Shown piece after piece: positions 19,135 through 27,451 of a stretch of 64,000 bases of DNA. The DNA comes from Sipunculus nudus (taxonomy: Eukaryota > Annelida > Sipuncula > Golfingiida > Sipunculidae): positions 79,004,065 through 79,068,064 of the forward strand of contig CM049315.1 in assembly GCA_026874595.1 (NCBI GenBank), written 5' to 3'. The position numbers were made by a program, and so were the translations under genes. Below the pieces are notes generated by a model. It was not told where the DNA came from. It did not search any database and worked only from the letters and a program-made list of their open reading frames with translations. The first letter of the stretch is position 1; every line of letters begins with the position of its first letter.

Positions 19135-19995
19135 CTAACTGTCCGTGTTATGCAAAGCATCTGTTATACTGAAAGTGGTGGTCGCTGAAGGGGGCATGGC
19201 CCACCACGTTTGGACGACTCCACCCGCCTCGTAATTTCCGATGAGGATCTGTATTTGTGGGAAACGTTGAAACAGCAACATGTGGCGTGTGGGAAGCAGA
19301 TGAACATCATCCATGACGACTACATGAAAAAAATGGGTGGCACATAATTTCAGAAGAACGGAATAAGGGACGTCTGCGCAGGTCAACCCATTGTAATCAC
19401 CGTTTGAACACATGAAGTTGTATATGTGCTGCCACATACCATTTGCCAGGCGGACAATGTCATCAGGCGTAAATGCGGAGTACTGCCAATATACAGAGTC
19501 AGCTGAGGGAACGTGGTCTTTACACACGTGGACGGTGTCATAATCAAGCAGAAACGCCATAAATGTTTCAAATACCAGCCTTGTTGGCGCGGGCGGGTTA
19601 ACCATCGATAGTATGAGGCGTTTAATGGTTAAACGTTGGTCGTGGTGCAGGTGGTTATCCGTGGCCCCGTCAAGCACTTGGTCTAATGGTAATATGGTAA
19701 CGTTCTTCGGACAGACGGCCTTGAGACGCCGCCATGTATCAGAACACCTTACAATCCACAGGAAACGGAAACGTGGTTCCGCCCAGGCCTTCTCCATCAC
19801 GGCTACGGATTTACCACAGCCGTCTTCCCCGATAACATGGATGCGGTCACCAGGCTGAAACCGGTGTTCCAGCACAGCCGTTTGGTCCCTTGTCAGTTTA
19901 TGTGATGTTGTGTGTGACATAACCTTACGCAGAAGTCGCCTGCCCTGAAACTCACCAGGACGCCCATGCGTCGTGTTCAACGTAGAACTCAGCAT
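19135..19995 (-). CDS. P-loop NTPase resembling the first domain of an SF1 helicase
   Basis: A 286-residue protein from ATG 19995. A Q-motif-like LTRDQTAVLE (residues 34-43) is followed by Walker A GEDGCGKS (56-63), and a hydrophobic strand ending in MDD near the C-terminal third is the Walker B box. This order is that of domain 1A of superfamily 1 helicases. The second RecA-like domain with motifs IV-VI is missing, so unwinding is not expected from this chain alone. It could be a truncated or reduced helicase, a packaging-type ATPase or a regulatory ATPase. It lies convergent to the tegument block and codirectional with the 643-residue gene behind it. Confidence 0.6.
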   Translation of the reverse strand: MLSSTLNTTHGRPGEFQGRRLLRKVMSHTTSHKLTRDQTAVLEHRFQPGDRIHVIGEDGCGKSVAVMEKAWAEPRFRFLWIVRCSDTWRRLKAVCPKNVTILPLDQVLDGATDNHLHHDQRLTIKRLILSMVNPPAPTRLVFETFMAFLLDYDTVHVCKDHVPSADSVYWQYSAFTPDDIVRLANGMWQHIYNFMCSNGDYNGLTCADVPYSVLLKLCATHFFHVVVMDDVHLLPTRHMLLFQRFPQIQILIGNYEAGGVVQTWWAMPPSATTTFSITDALHNTDS

Positions 19996-20240
19996 CCTTC
20001 CGGCGTGTTGTGATGTACCACGAAGCCGAATCTACGCTGACGTCACTCATGTCGTGCATTACAAATACGGGTAGCATTCTCAGGACAGGGTATCACATGT
20101 ACGATGAAAAACGCGACGACTAGATATGTTGCATGTGGAATAAATTCAAATGATAAAAAAATGCATTGTGTTGGTATCGTGTTTATTTATTCAAGTAACA
20201 TGTGTGTTTTTGTGTTTCGGCATTTCGACGTGCCAAATAT

Positions 20241-20546
20241 TTAGATAACACGCGCCTCAAACGTGGCACCGGGAGGGATGATCAAAGCTCCGTCTTCTGT
20301 CCTGTTGCTGCTTGGGTTCACACCGGTGGCCCTCAGTGCAACGGCAACGGGGGTTACGCTGAATATTTCATCGTACAAGGCGGAAGCTGTTCTTATGATC
20401 TCGTGTAACATAGCCTGTGCACATGTTATGCGGGAAGACAAATCCCTGTCTTCGTAAACATCCATGTCAGCTCCTGGGTTCATGACATCTTTGAATGCGT
20501 AAAGCTGTGTTTTGCAGTATAACAGGATCTGCCGTATGATCCTCAT
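20241..20546 (-). CDS. Small frame overlapping the 3' end of the 643-residue gene
   Basis: 101 residues from ATG 20546 (MRIIRQILLYCKTQLYAF), overlapping the last 80 bases of the next gene in another frame. Its composition is coding-like to the end (SNRTEDGALIIPPGATFEARVI). It may be an independent small gene, or the true C-terminus of the 643-residue protein displaced by a frame change near 20.5 kb. In favour of the second view, the last ~25 residues of the longer frame lose protein character where this frame gains it. Confidence 0.5.
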   Translation of the reverse strand: MRIIRQILLYCKTQLYAFKDVMNPGADMDVYEDRDLSSRITCAQAMLHEIIRTASALYDEIFSVTPVAVALRATGVNPSSNRTEDGALIIPPGATFEARVI

Positions 20547-22398
20547 CGTAGCCTGCCGGTTGGTTAGCTGGGGCGTCAATAAGGTTAGGAGCATCAAAAC
20601 CCGGGTCACAGATTGCCACATTTGATTCCAGGTTCCCGTCTTCCAGGCAGCACTCTTCGGCAAGGCTTCTGAGCGCCGAACCACAGACGTTGTTGCACAT
20701 ACGCAGTTGGTTCGCCAAAATACAGACAAGGCGCACGCTGTTGGCCAGAGACGGTTGCCTGCGGGAGAACGACTGTTCGTCTTTGGAAGGGGGGTGGAAC
20801 AGCTTGTCGAAGTGATGCGATATCTGATAATGCCCGTAAGCACAGATGGCATCGACATGCTCCGCCTCGAGCCGATCCCACCGCCGTAGCACCCCCGGTT
20901 TCGGGTCATCGTCGTAAGGCAGATCTTCCCCAAACCCCGACTCCGGCATTATTACAGGAGGTTGCACGCACAGGTAGGCACCCATGTGGGTGTTGATGTC
21001 ATCCGGGCCGTTGTTGACTAGCTCCACTATGCACACGTCACGTTGGCGCACGTTAGCTTTCGCTTTCATTCGCGTTTCCCTGCACTGCTGCCAAGCAGTG
21101 GCATACGTCGAGAAATCACTAGGGTTTGTTTCGTCTAAAATAAGGGGTCGGAAAGTGGTACCTTGTGACGTGGTATCAAACTTATAGAAAAAACCAGCCG
21201 GCAAAGCCCCGTGCGTCCCGGCGCCATATGGTTCGAGCTGGTTATGAAGCGCTGTTTGTGGTATAACGCTAGGTAGTTCATTTGTACCAGTCACGAAGCA
21301 GTCAAAAAAACTATGTGGGGTAATGGCGTGACCTGTCATAGAGGACGCCCTGCTCTGTACAACCCTACCATATACTTGGGGGTTATAGGCATGTGCCAAG
21401 CTGCATATTGATGTCCAAACGGCTTTCAAACCTGCCCGCAAAGCAAGAGTGTTGGTTTCCTTTTCACTCTCTTTCAGATTTGAATTGGCAGAAAGCGTCT
21501 TCAGTGTATCCTTCAGAGCTGTGGATTCTTTCATCAAATCCCTTTGTGGCATGCCAGGTGCTGACAAAGCAGCATGATCAGGTAGATTGAGATCTCGTAC
21601 AGCTGCGTCACAGAAGGCATAGAACTGCAGCCAACCGTAATGCTTCAACAGTCTTGACAGATGCAGGAGCAAGGTCGGCTCCAGCGTCCGACTGAATGGG
21701 TGTTCCCCCAACTCCTCTTCCATGGTCAAGCGCGTGTTTGAGCTGGCTGCTTTTGCGTACTTCATCTTGTCCACGTTCCGCATGATTTTACACACTAAAC
21801 CCGTCAGCACACCGGTGAACACCTCAGGCATCTTAAAGATAGGTACGGTGGCCGGAAACGTCAGGCCGTGCGCGGTCGCCTTGGCAATGCTAACAGGGGG
21901 TCCGTATGGGTTGGCGGGGTCATTCGGGGGTATCTCGTCCTTGTGTGAGTGCCTGTCGTTCGGCGTCAGCAAAGGGTATATCGGCACCACACAGACCAGA
22001 TCGTTCACAGAGAGGGTGAAAGGGCCGCTGTTTCTCATGGTTTTTACCTGGTGCTCGTTCGACGTAACCCGACCAGACTCCATCCCGACACCTGTAGAGC
22101 ATGTGATGTAGTTACCAGAAATGTTCAGTTCCCCGTCCCTTCCGTGGACGTTCCACCGGGAAAGGCGTGTGTACTCCACGGGGCTAACGCCGTCGCAGGC
22201 CGACAACATCATAGCAGGGGATGTATCTCCTGTGAGCAAAGGAAGTCCCACAACGAAACAGTTTTTATGTATACCCGGGCCATACCCCTGGCTGCCACCG
22301 GGCATGGTGCGCACGGGTGACAGGTATCCGTATAGATCATGTTTGTCTATACACTTGTTTTCACATGTGAGGTCCAGCCTGTCCCCGGCAGAGGACAT
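20467..22398 (-). CDS. Conserved-looking 643-residue structural-type protein
   Basis: A long frame from ATG 22398 with even, globular composition: Gly/Pro/Asn-rich strands in the N-terminal third and helices with a coiled stretch (LKDTLKTLSANSNLKESEKE) in the middle. There is no signal peptide and no membrane segment. I do not recognise the family. The length is within the range of herpesvirus portal proteins, but no portal motif is visible, so that is only a possibility. The 3' end overlaps a 101-codon frame in another phase, and its real C-terminus may lie there. It diverges from the 153-residue gene at 22612 across a promoter region with a perfect dyad. Confidence 0.65.
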   Translation of the reverse strand: MSSAGDRLDLTCENKCIDKHDLYGYLSPVRTMPGGSQGYGPGIHKNCFVVGLPLLTGDTSPAMMLSACDGVSPVEYTRLSRWNVHGRDGELNISGNYITCSTGVGMESGRVTSNEHQVKTMRNSGPFTLSVNDLVCVVPIYPLLTPNDRHSHKDEIPPNDPANPYGPPVSIAKATAHGLTFPATVPIFKMPEVFTGVLTGLVCKIMRNVDKMKYAKAASSNTRLTMEEELGEHPFSRTLEPTLLLHLSRLLKHYGWLQFYAFCDAAVRDLNLPDHAALSAPGMPQRDLMKESTALKDTLKTLSANSNLKESEKETNTLALRAGLKAVWTSICSLAHAYNPQVYGRVVQSRASSMTGHAITPHSFFDCFVTGTNELPSVIPQTALHNQLEPYGAGTHGALPAGFFYKFDTTSQGTTFRPLILDETNPSDFSTYATAWQQCRETRMKAKANVRQRDVCIVELVNNGPDDINTHMGAYLCVQPPVIMPESGFGEDLPYDDDPKPGVLRRWDRLEAEHVDAICAYGHYQISHHFDKLFHPPSKDEQSFSRRQPSLANSVRLVCILANQLRMCNNVCGSALRSLAEECCLEDGNLESNVAICDPGFDAPNLIDAPANQPAGYDEDHTADPVILQNTALRIQRCHEPRS

Positions 22399-22423
22399 CG
22401 CAGCTGTTTCCTGTTAGTGACAC

Positions 22424-22430
22424 TATAAAA
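22424..22430 (+). promoter_or_regulatory. TATA-box candidate (TATAAAA)
   Basis: TATAAAA lies in the divergent spacer between the genes starting at 22398 (reverse) and 22612 (forward), about 180 bases before the forward ATG. Its role is inferred from position only. Confidence 0.4.
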
Positions 22431-22486
22431 CCGAACCGTTGTTTTTGTTACTGTTGAGTAGTTCGTCCAGTCAGACGTTATCTGCA

Positions 22487-22515
22487 CTATTTGTGACACC
22501 CGTCATCACAAATAG
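22487..22515. promoter_or_regulatory. Perfect 10-bp inverted repeat in a divergent promoter region
   Basis: ctatttgtga (22487-22496) and its exact reverse complement tcacaaatag (22506-22515) are separated by 9 bases. The site sits midway between two divergent genes. It could be a binding site for a dimeric regulator, or part of a replication origin, which in herpesviruses often lies in such spacers and carries dyads. Confidence 0.5.
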
Positions 22516-22611
22516 CGCCAGGACATGTGACCGCCGGGAAACACCAATAAATACCAAACCACATAGGCATTCCCATCAGACACGAGCGCACATTCTACAC
22601 ATCACGGCACC

Positions 22612-23073
22612 ATGAGCGGCTCGGAAAGTAACCAAGCCACGCGAGACAGTTCTGTACCCGTCGCCAGTAGCGAGACCAAAGTGTTGATACCTATCGATTG
22701 GTTGGCGCTGATAATCGGTAGGCTTTGGCAGATAGTCGGGGAATGTACGGCTTTATCGAAAGATATGAAACGAATGCAACAGGTTTTGATCGCGAATATG
22801 CAGGATCCCGGCGCGGCTTCTTTAGACGTGTTTCCAACTTCCAGATCGTCGCAAGATACGATTGAACGCAATATGAAGATGGAGGCAAGGAGCACTAGTC
22901 TGCTTGAACAGATAGGCAGAACGACACAAAATACACAAGACAGATGTCGCCCGAAGGACGTTCCTGTCAACCCAAGACGGAAAAGGAACGAAAAGGAACA
23001 GAACAAGAAGAGGGAGGAAAAACGTGCGCAGATGATGGCAGAATCACTCCAACAACTTGATCTGGAGCCTTAA
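22612..23073 (+). CDS. Small basic-tailed protein, 153 residues
   Basis: ATG 22612 opens a compact frame. The N-terminal half has a hydrophobic helix (VLIPIDWLALIIGRLWQIVG) that is amphipathic rather than a clear membrane span; the C-terminal third is strongly basic and coiled (RRKRNEKEQNKKREEKR). The family is not recognised. By size it could be a small capsid or DNA-associated protein, but this is a guess. The last five codons and stop form the start of a 66-bp tandem duplication, so a second copy of the gene's end lies just downstream. Confidence 0.6.
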   Translation: MSGSESNQATRDSSVPVASSETKVLIPIDWLALIIGRLWQIVGECTALSKDMKRMQQVLIANMQDPGAASLDVFPTSRSSQDTIERNMKMEARSTSLLEQIGRTTQNTQDRCRPKDVPVNPRRKRNEKEQNKKREEKRAQMMAESLQQLDLEP

Positions 23074-23187
23074 CAGGGTTAAGAGACTGCAAAATGTGGG
23101 TGCATGGTCTATGGTGTTTAACTTGATCTGGAGCCTTAACAGGGTTAAGAGACTGCAAAATATGTGGGTGCATGGTCTATGGTGTTT
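23054..23187 (+). repeat. 66/68-bp tandem duplication covering a gene's 3' end
   Basis: Copy 1 starts at 23054 and copy 2 at 23120, nearly identical apart from a 2-base insertion (ta) in copy 2. Each copy contains the final codons and stop of the 153-residue gene plus its 3' flank. The near-identity points to a recent event. Confidence 0.9.
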
Positions 23188-23197
23188 ATACTCTTCG

Positions 23198-23203
23198 AAT
23201 AAA
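23198..23203 (+). terminator. Poly(A) signal AATAAA
   Basis: AATAAA lies just after the tandem duplication and probably serves the 153-residue gene. Confidence 0.55.
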
Positions 23204-23439
23204 ACATTGTTTTTCCTTCGATGACATGTACTGTTGTTTATTGTGTGATGATGTGCGTGTGAATGATTGATCGACAAAAGCGGACAGTGAAGAGAATGCT
23301 AGTCATTACGTGTAACTGTCAATGCGATGAAAAAAAACAGACATAATCATATAAAGACGATACAGTTTATTACCTAATAATAAGTGTATCAAACCATATG
23401 CATAACCTGGTATAAATGTATATCGAACGACCGGGGTCG

Positions 23440-24651
23440 TCACAATCCCGTTGCGACCCACTCTTCCAACAATCCGTACCAGTCCTCAGATGCGTAAGTT
23501 TTTAGATACATACGATCATCACACGTCAATGTGCGCGTGTCGACAGACGATGCACAAACGGGAAGTTCAACCGTGAACCCCCGTGTGCCGTCTGGGTACA
23601 CCTGCCATGAGATCCTAAAACTTTCACGGTAGTAGTCGACGTGAGCTGATAGGGTTCGGAGCGCATTGCGGCATATATGCAAGAAGCCTGTGCAGCTGAA
23701 GGTGCACGACTTTAGCGAGAGGTATCCTCCTGGCAGGCCGCAATTGTGTGGGTCATCGATCATGATGTCCAGACGGCACGAGTCCGGGTGCACGTTATGT
23801 TTAGCCATACAAGCGAATATTGTTCTCAACATGTGAACGGCTCTCTTCCCTGCGCCGACTGTAAATTCTACCGCCATGCACACCAAACTTTTCGCGTCCA
23901 GGAGGCTGGCACAGCCGGGATTCCTAGAGAACGCACGGTGCAGTCCCTGCAGGAGCACGAACGCCTCTTGCGATGCGTGCCCCGACCCATCTTTCCCTTG
24001 TTGTTCGTCAAGCAAGATCACCCGCGGTGCTTGTACAAAGGAGTTAACGTCATGAAGCAACGCGTGCACATTGACTTCCTCGATGCAGGACGAACCTTCC
24101 TCCGACCGATCCTGTTTGAAAGGCGTCACTTGATCAGGGAATACAGGATGCTCGCTGAGATACTTGCGCTTCATGGCAAGACAGGTGGAACACTCCCTGA
24201 AGGGAACCACTGCTCCGCTGCGGTCGGCAAAAATATTAAGGTCCAGGCAACAGGTAGCGTCCTGTACGCGAGAGCGCATACCACCGATGTCCAAGACGTC
24301 ATTTGTGAACATCGGCACTGGCATATCTTTCGTGTTTGTGTAAAAAACTCCGGGGCGTCCGAATGGCAGGATGTCAGACTTTAGATCGTTTGACCGTTCA
24401 TGTTGAATGTGTGGCAGTTGCCCTTGCGCCACGTCTTTCCCATATGCGGACAGTGACATTTCTCTGAACCTTTTTGAACTTTTGCTCGGGTCAAACAGTA
24501 TCGTGTTCAACCGATATGCCGCTTTCAGTTTGAGGGCACTGTTGTATATGCGTGTTTTCCGTTTCGACCTGTGACGTTTCCCCTTGTGACCCGCTACGGT
24601 GCGCCTGGTTACACTCGTTGACGTTTGACGTCCCATTGATTTCATTCGCAT
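23440..24651 (-). CDS. Candidate nuclear egress lamina protein (UL31-like)
   Basis: 403 residues from ATG 24651. The N-terminus is very basic (RRTVAGHKGKRHRSKRKTR), as in UL31-family proteins, where it acts in nuclear targeting and membrane remodelling. At about residues 135-160 a Cys, ~18 residues, then C-x-x-C arrangement (CCLD ... ECSTC) resembles the C-x15-C-x2-C part of the UL31 zinc site; several His residues downstream could complete it. The globular remainder is Cys-rich. In herpesviruses UL31 binds a membrane-anchored partner and drives budding of capsids from the nucleus. This is pattern reading only: the Cys spacing is not exact and no UL34-like partner is certain in this window. 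Otherwise it is an unknown zinc protein. Confidence 0.45.
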   Translation of the reverse strand: MRMKSMGRQTSTSVTRRTVAGHKGKRHRSKRKTRIYNSALKLKAAYRLNTILFDPSKSSKRFREMSLSAYGKDVAQGQLPHIQHERSNDLKSDILPFGRPGVFYTNTKDMPVPMFTNDVLDIGGMRSRVQDATCCLDLNIFADRSGAVVPFRECSTCLAMKRKYLSEHPVFPDQVTPFKQDRSEEGSSCIEEVNVHALLHDVNSFVQAPRVILLDEQQGKDGSGHASQEAFVLLQGLHRAFSRNPGCASLLDAKSLVCMAVEFTVGAGKRAVHMLRTIFACMAKHNVHPDSCRLDIMIDDPHNCGLPGGYLSLKSCTFSCTGFLHICRNALRTLSAHVDYYRESFRISWQVYPDGTRGFTVELPVCASSVDTRTLTCDDRMYLKTYASEDWYGLLEEWVATGL

Positions 24652-24717
24652 GACCAATGTGTGCTATACTCCCGCGAATACACAGATGGTATTTCATCTC
24701 GTTGCACGTCCTAATAA

Positions 24718-25350
24718 TCAACTGGACAAGCACACACCGGGGTCACAATACACTTTATGTCCCTGTAACACTTGCATGCACCGTTTCAACCACAGGGGGC
24801 GAAACCTACAAGAACTGTTGAAGTTTCCGTACACGACGTACATTAATGCTGCGACAACTGCCGAACCGCAAGGCAGCGAAGAATCCTTTTCGTACATCAC
24901 ACCCATCCGTGCCCTGTTCAATGCGCACAGCGGAGACGAAAACGCGTGATGGTAAAAAACCGAGGGGTTCAAACCCTTCAATAGGAATCCGTCGAGTGGA
25001 TCCACGTCGCGTTGAGACATGTCTGACAAGCGCTTTTGCAACGTGTTTAACACAGAGACGAATGTGTTAACGTTGGCAACCGGCTGCATTGCGCACGCCT
25101 TCTCCATGCCTAACGACAATAGCATTTGTTCTATCACACGGTACCAATCGTAGAATGCGCACATGCCGCACAGCAAGCACTCTGTCGGTGTGTCTTCCGG
25201 TGCCAGTTCCCAATCGACTGCCCATTCCACACCCTCAGGCGGGGTGACAGCAGGAAAAAAGGACTTGCTTTTACCTCTTAACAGGTTGAGTCGGCTTCTC
25301 TGCGACGTTCGCAGAACAACGGACCGAACCTCTTCCAGTGTTTCCGCCAT
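24718..25350 (-). CDS. DNA-packaging protein UL32/ORF68-like, C-terminal part
   Basis: 210 residues from ATG 25350; the frame is open back to an in-frame TAG at 25468-25470. It carries CLLC and, about 90 residues on, HAFSSPLC, which is the C-x2-C ... H-x6-C zinc pattern typical of the UL32/ORF68 packaging accessory family. Members of that family form rings needed to load DNA into capsids. The frame just upstream (25468-26688) has a similar module (CAVC ... VFHVHFIHNRC) and is in exactly the same reading frame, so this is probably the second half of one protein split by a single stop codon. It lies head to tail with the UL31-like gene. Confidence 0.6.
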   Translation of the reverse strand: MAETLEEVRSVVLRTSQRSRLNLLRGKSKSFFPAVTPPEGVEWAVDWELAPEDTPTECLLCGMCAFYDWYRVIEQMLLSLGMEKACAMQPVANVNTFVSVLNTLQKRLSDMSQRDVDPLDGFLLKGLNPSVFYHHAFSSPLCALNRARMGVMYEKDSSLPCGSAVVAALMYVVYGNFNSSCRFRPLWLKRCMQVLQGHKVYCDPGVCLSS

Positions 25351-25467
25351 CCGGCGGTACGCAATGCCGGCCTCTGAGGGTTCTGCCGCAACACAGGCCC
25401 CCGCTTCCTCAGCAGCAGAAGGCGTCAACGCATTATTTTCGTGTTGAAGTAATGCGTCAGGTTGGTG

Positions 25468-26688
25468 CTAAGAACGACCGCAGTGGGAACTGTAACCCCG
25501 CAGTACAAGCGTGGGGGACACGGTTCTCGTCGCTTCTGTCTCTCTACCTGTGTTGTTTCGTTCCCTTCCTGTCGGGTAAGGCCGAAACCGAGAGAAATCA
25601 GGGGCACGTCCCGAACGCGCAGCGCGTTGTGCAACATGTCCGGTTGTTATGTTTTCTTTGCACTGAACCGTATCTGTATCACGTGTAAGGTCACACATGT
25701 AGTCCCACCTGCGCTGAAACGAACGAACATATTCTGACATGTCTGACCCACACACGCCAAAGCACGCGTCTGCCATCATGCAGGTAATGTCTTTGAACCT
25801 CGACGATGCATCGGCTTTAACACACAGAGCCTCTTCGTACTCTTCCGGGTGCAAACCCGCTGTGTCCGTTTGTTGTCTGTTGCCACTCGCGTTCGTGTCG
25901 CCTTGGTGGATGTCGTCGGTCGTGGGTAGTCTAGGTAACTCTAAACCGGACGTCACAACCCACGGCCCGATAACACGCGCACTGTCTGCGCTAGTGTCTA
26001 CCCTGTCGTTCGCCGGAGTGTTATGGAAGCCTTGGCTGGCAGAACGTTGCCACAGGGCCAACCCATTGTGTAACTGCAAAATCTGAGCTACAATGTGGCT
26101 GTTATTGTGCACGTGCCACGTCCTCCACATATCCCCCCTTTCAATGCGTAAGAGCGGCCTGTTGCCATCCACACGTCCAGCATTATCGTGTCCTGTATTG
26201 AACGACGAGAACTGGCAGCGGTTGTGGATGAAGTGCACATGAAATACTTCGGGTGTGATTGAATTCAACACTTCTTCGTCTAACGCGTTCGAAATATCAT
26301 CGGGATCAGCGGCGGGCCGTGCTTCGAGCCGTGTCAGAGCTGCGTGTACGCGGCGCCAGTAAAGAATGACGAGGGACGTGGTCAGGCTAGAAAAGAAAGG
26401 TTTAAACTGCATGGCGTTAGCAAAACCTTCCACCCACTCACAAAACTGTTCATCGCGTGCAGCACGTGCATTAAACGCACAAACAGCGCACACCTGGCTT
26501 CCTCTTATGGCACCTACGTACTGTGAAGCGAGTAAGGGCCCATCAAAATCGCCGTATCGCTCACGATATCTTTTCCACCGGTGGCTGGTTAGTATCTCGG
26601 CTGGGGACGCATGCAATCCGTCTTTTAGTCCTTCTTGAAAACAGCTCTCACGTTTTTGTGTCGTGCTGTTCGTTTCATGACACGCCAT
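25468..26688 (-). CDS. DNA-packaging protein UL32/ORF68-like, N-terminal part
   Basis: 406 residues from ATG 26688 (MACHETNSTTQKR), ending at a TAG. Near residue 75 it has CAVC, then a long helical segment, then VFHVHFIHNRC, a variant of the zinc module found in the following in-frame segment. The two modules align over about 100 residues, which recalls the repeated zinc fingers of UL32/ORF68 proteins. The C-terminal ~200 residues are less ordered. The combined length with the downstream part is about 670 residues, somewhat longer than known family members. The single in-frame stop may be an inactivating mutation, a read-through site or a true gene boundary. Confidence 0.6.
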   Translation of the reverse strand: MACHETNSTTQKRESCFQEGLKDGLHASPAEILTSHRWKRYRERYGDFDGPLLASQYVGAIRGSQVCAVCAFNARAARDEQFCEWVEGFANAMQFKPFFSSLTTSLVILYWRRVHAALTRLEARPAADPDDISNALDEEVLNSITPEVFHVHFIHNRCQFSSFNTGHDNAGRVDGNRPLLRIERGDMWRTWHVHNNSHIVAQILQLHNGLALWQRSASQGFHNTPANDRVDTSADSARVIGPWVVTSGLELPRLPTTDDIHQGDTNASGNRQQTDTAGLHPEEYEEALCVKADASSRFKDITCMMADACFGVCGSDMSEYVRSFQRRWDYMCDLTRDTDTVQCKENITTGHVAQRAARSGRAPDFSRFRPYPTGRERNNTGRETEATRTVSPTLVLRGYSSHCGRS

Positions 26689-26896
26689 GGATGTCACGCT
26701 TGTCCCCGAAACATGCAGCGCGAGTATCCTGGTATTATGTATACAACGAAACACATAACAACAAACGTACCATATATAGACATCTGCCCACTCATCACAA
26801 GAACACTTCCGAAATAGATCGATCAAGAAACTTTAATAATAACTCATGTATGTAATACAAACCGTGCCCGCATATGCATCTGGATAACCCCTTTCT

Positions 26897-26917
26897 CCAC
26901 CCCACCCCACCCCCCCC
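26897..26917 (-). other. C/G-tract with G-quadruplex potential
   Basis: The forward strand reads CC-A-CCCC-A-CCCC-A-C8, so the reverse strand has four G runs separated by single T residues, the classical quadruplex pattern. It lies in the spacer between the UL32-like gene and the next reverse-strand gene. A similar tract occurs at 30950-30975. Confidence 0.5.
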
Positions 26918-26935
26918 GTAATCCGTTTATCACCG

Positions 26936-27451
26936 TTAATTTACACTAAACCTTGTAATCGCACGCCATCCGCCACTGCACCGGTTATGGAAACAATAGT
27001 AGACAAGGCTAAACCTCAAGGGAGCATCTAATAATTGCTCACCTTTGGTAGGGCGACGGCGACAGTACCGTTTTAGGTCCTCAGCGTCTTGCGAGTCCTG
27101 TGACACGTAATCGTCCCCTGACATGTCACCCTCTTCTGAGCACGTGTCAACCGGTTCACCTTCGTCCAGATTGAAACCTTTTTGGCGCAAATACGTCTCA
27201 AGGCCATCCACGGACGCGGTCGGGTGTAGCGAGCAGCGAAGACGCAATCTGCAATCAGAGCGTGTCGTATGGTCGTAGTACACACACGCTGGCCAGGACG
27301 TGTTGTTGTCATTACGCTTACTTGCGGCATGCACCGGGGGAGATATCTGAAATTCGACACAGATACCGTGAGCTCTGACCTCAGCTTCCTGTCTGGTACC
27401 TGCCCAATGCCTGCTGCGTTTTGCATGTATGAAACCTAACCGCAGAAACTC
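26936..27451 (-). CDS. Downstream-frame continuation of the 27.45-28.34 kb gene
   Basis: An open 171-codon stretch with good coding character (DNNTSWPACVYYDHTTRSD ...) but no ATG near its upstream end. It begins exactly where the preceding reverse-strand gene stops and lies in a different phase. It ends in an acidic Ser/Asp-rich segment followed by Arg/Lys and a short Cys-containing tail. I read it as the C-terminal part of the preceding gene, separated by a frame change near 27.45 kb. The alternative is a small gene starting at a downstream ATG (MSGDDYVSQ). Confidence 0.5.
   Translation of the reverse strand, partial: EFLRLGFIHAKRSRHWAGTRQEAEVRAHGICVEFQISPPVHAASKRNDNNTSWPACVYYDHTTRSDCRLRLRCSLHPTASVDGLETYLRQKGFNLDEGEPVDTCSEEGDMSGDDYVSQDSQDAEDLKRYCRRRPTKGEQLLDAPLRFSLVYYCFHNRCSGGWRAITRFSVN

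Noticed and set aside
23746-24384. 212-codon forward frame opposite the UL31-like candidate
   Set aside because: Antisense to a longer frame with better composition; no ATG-linked promoter or domain.
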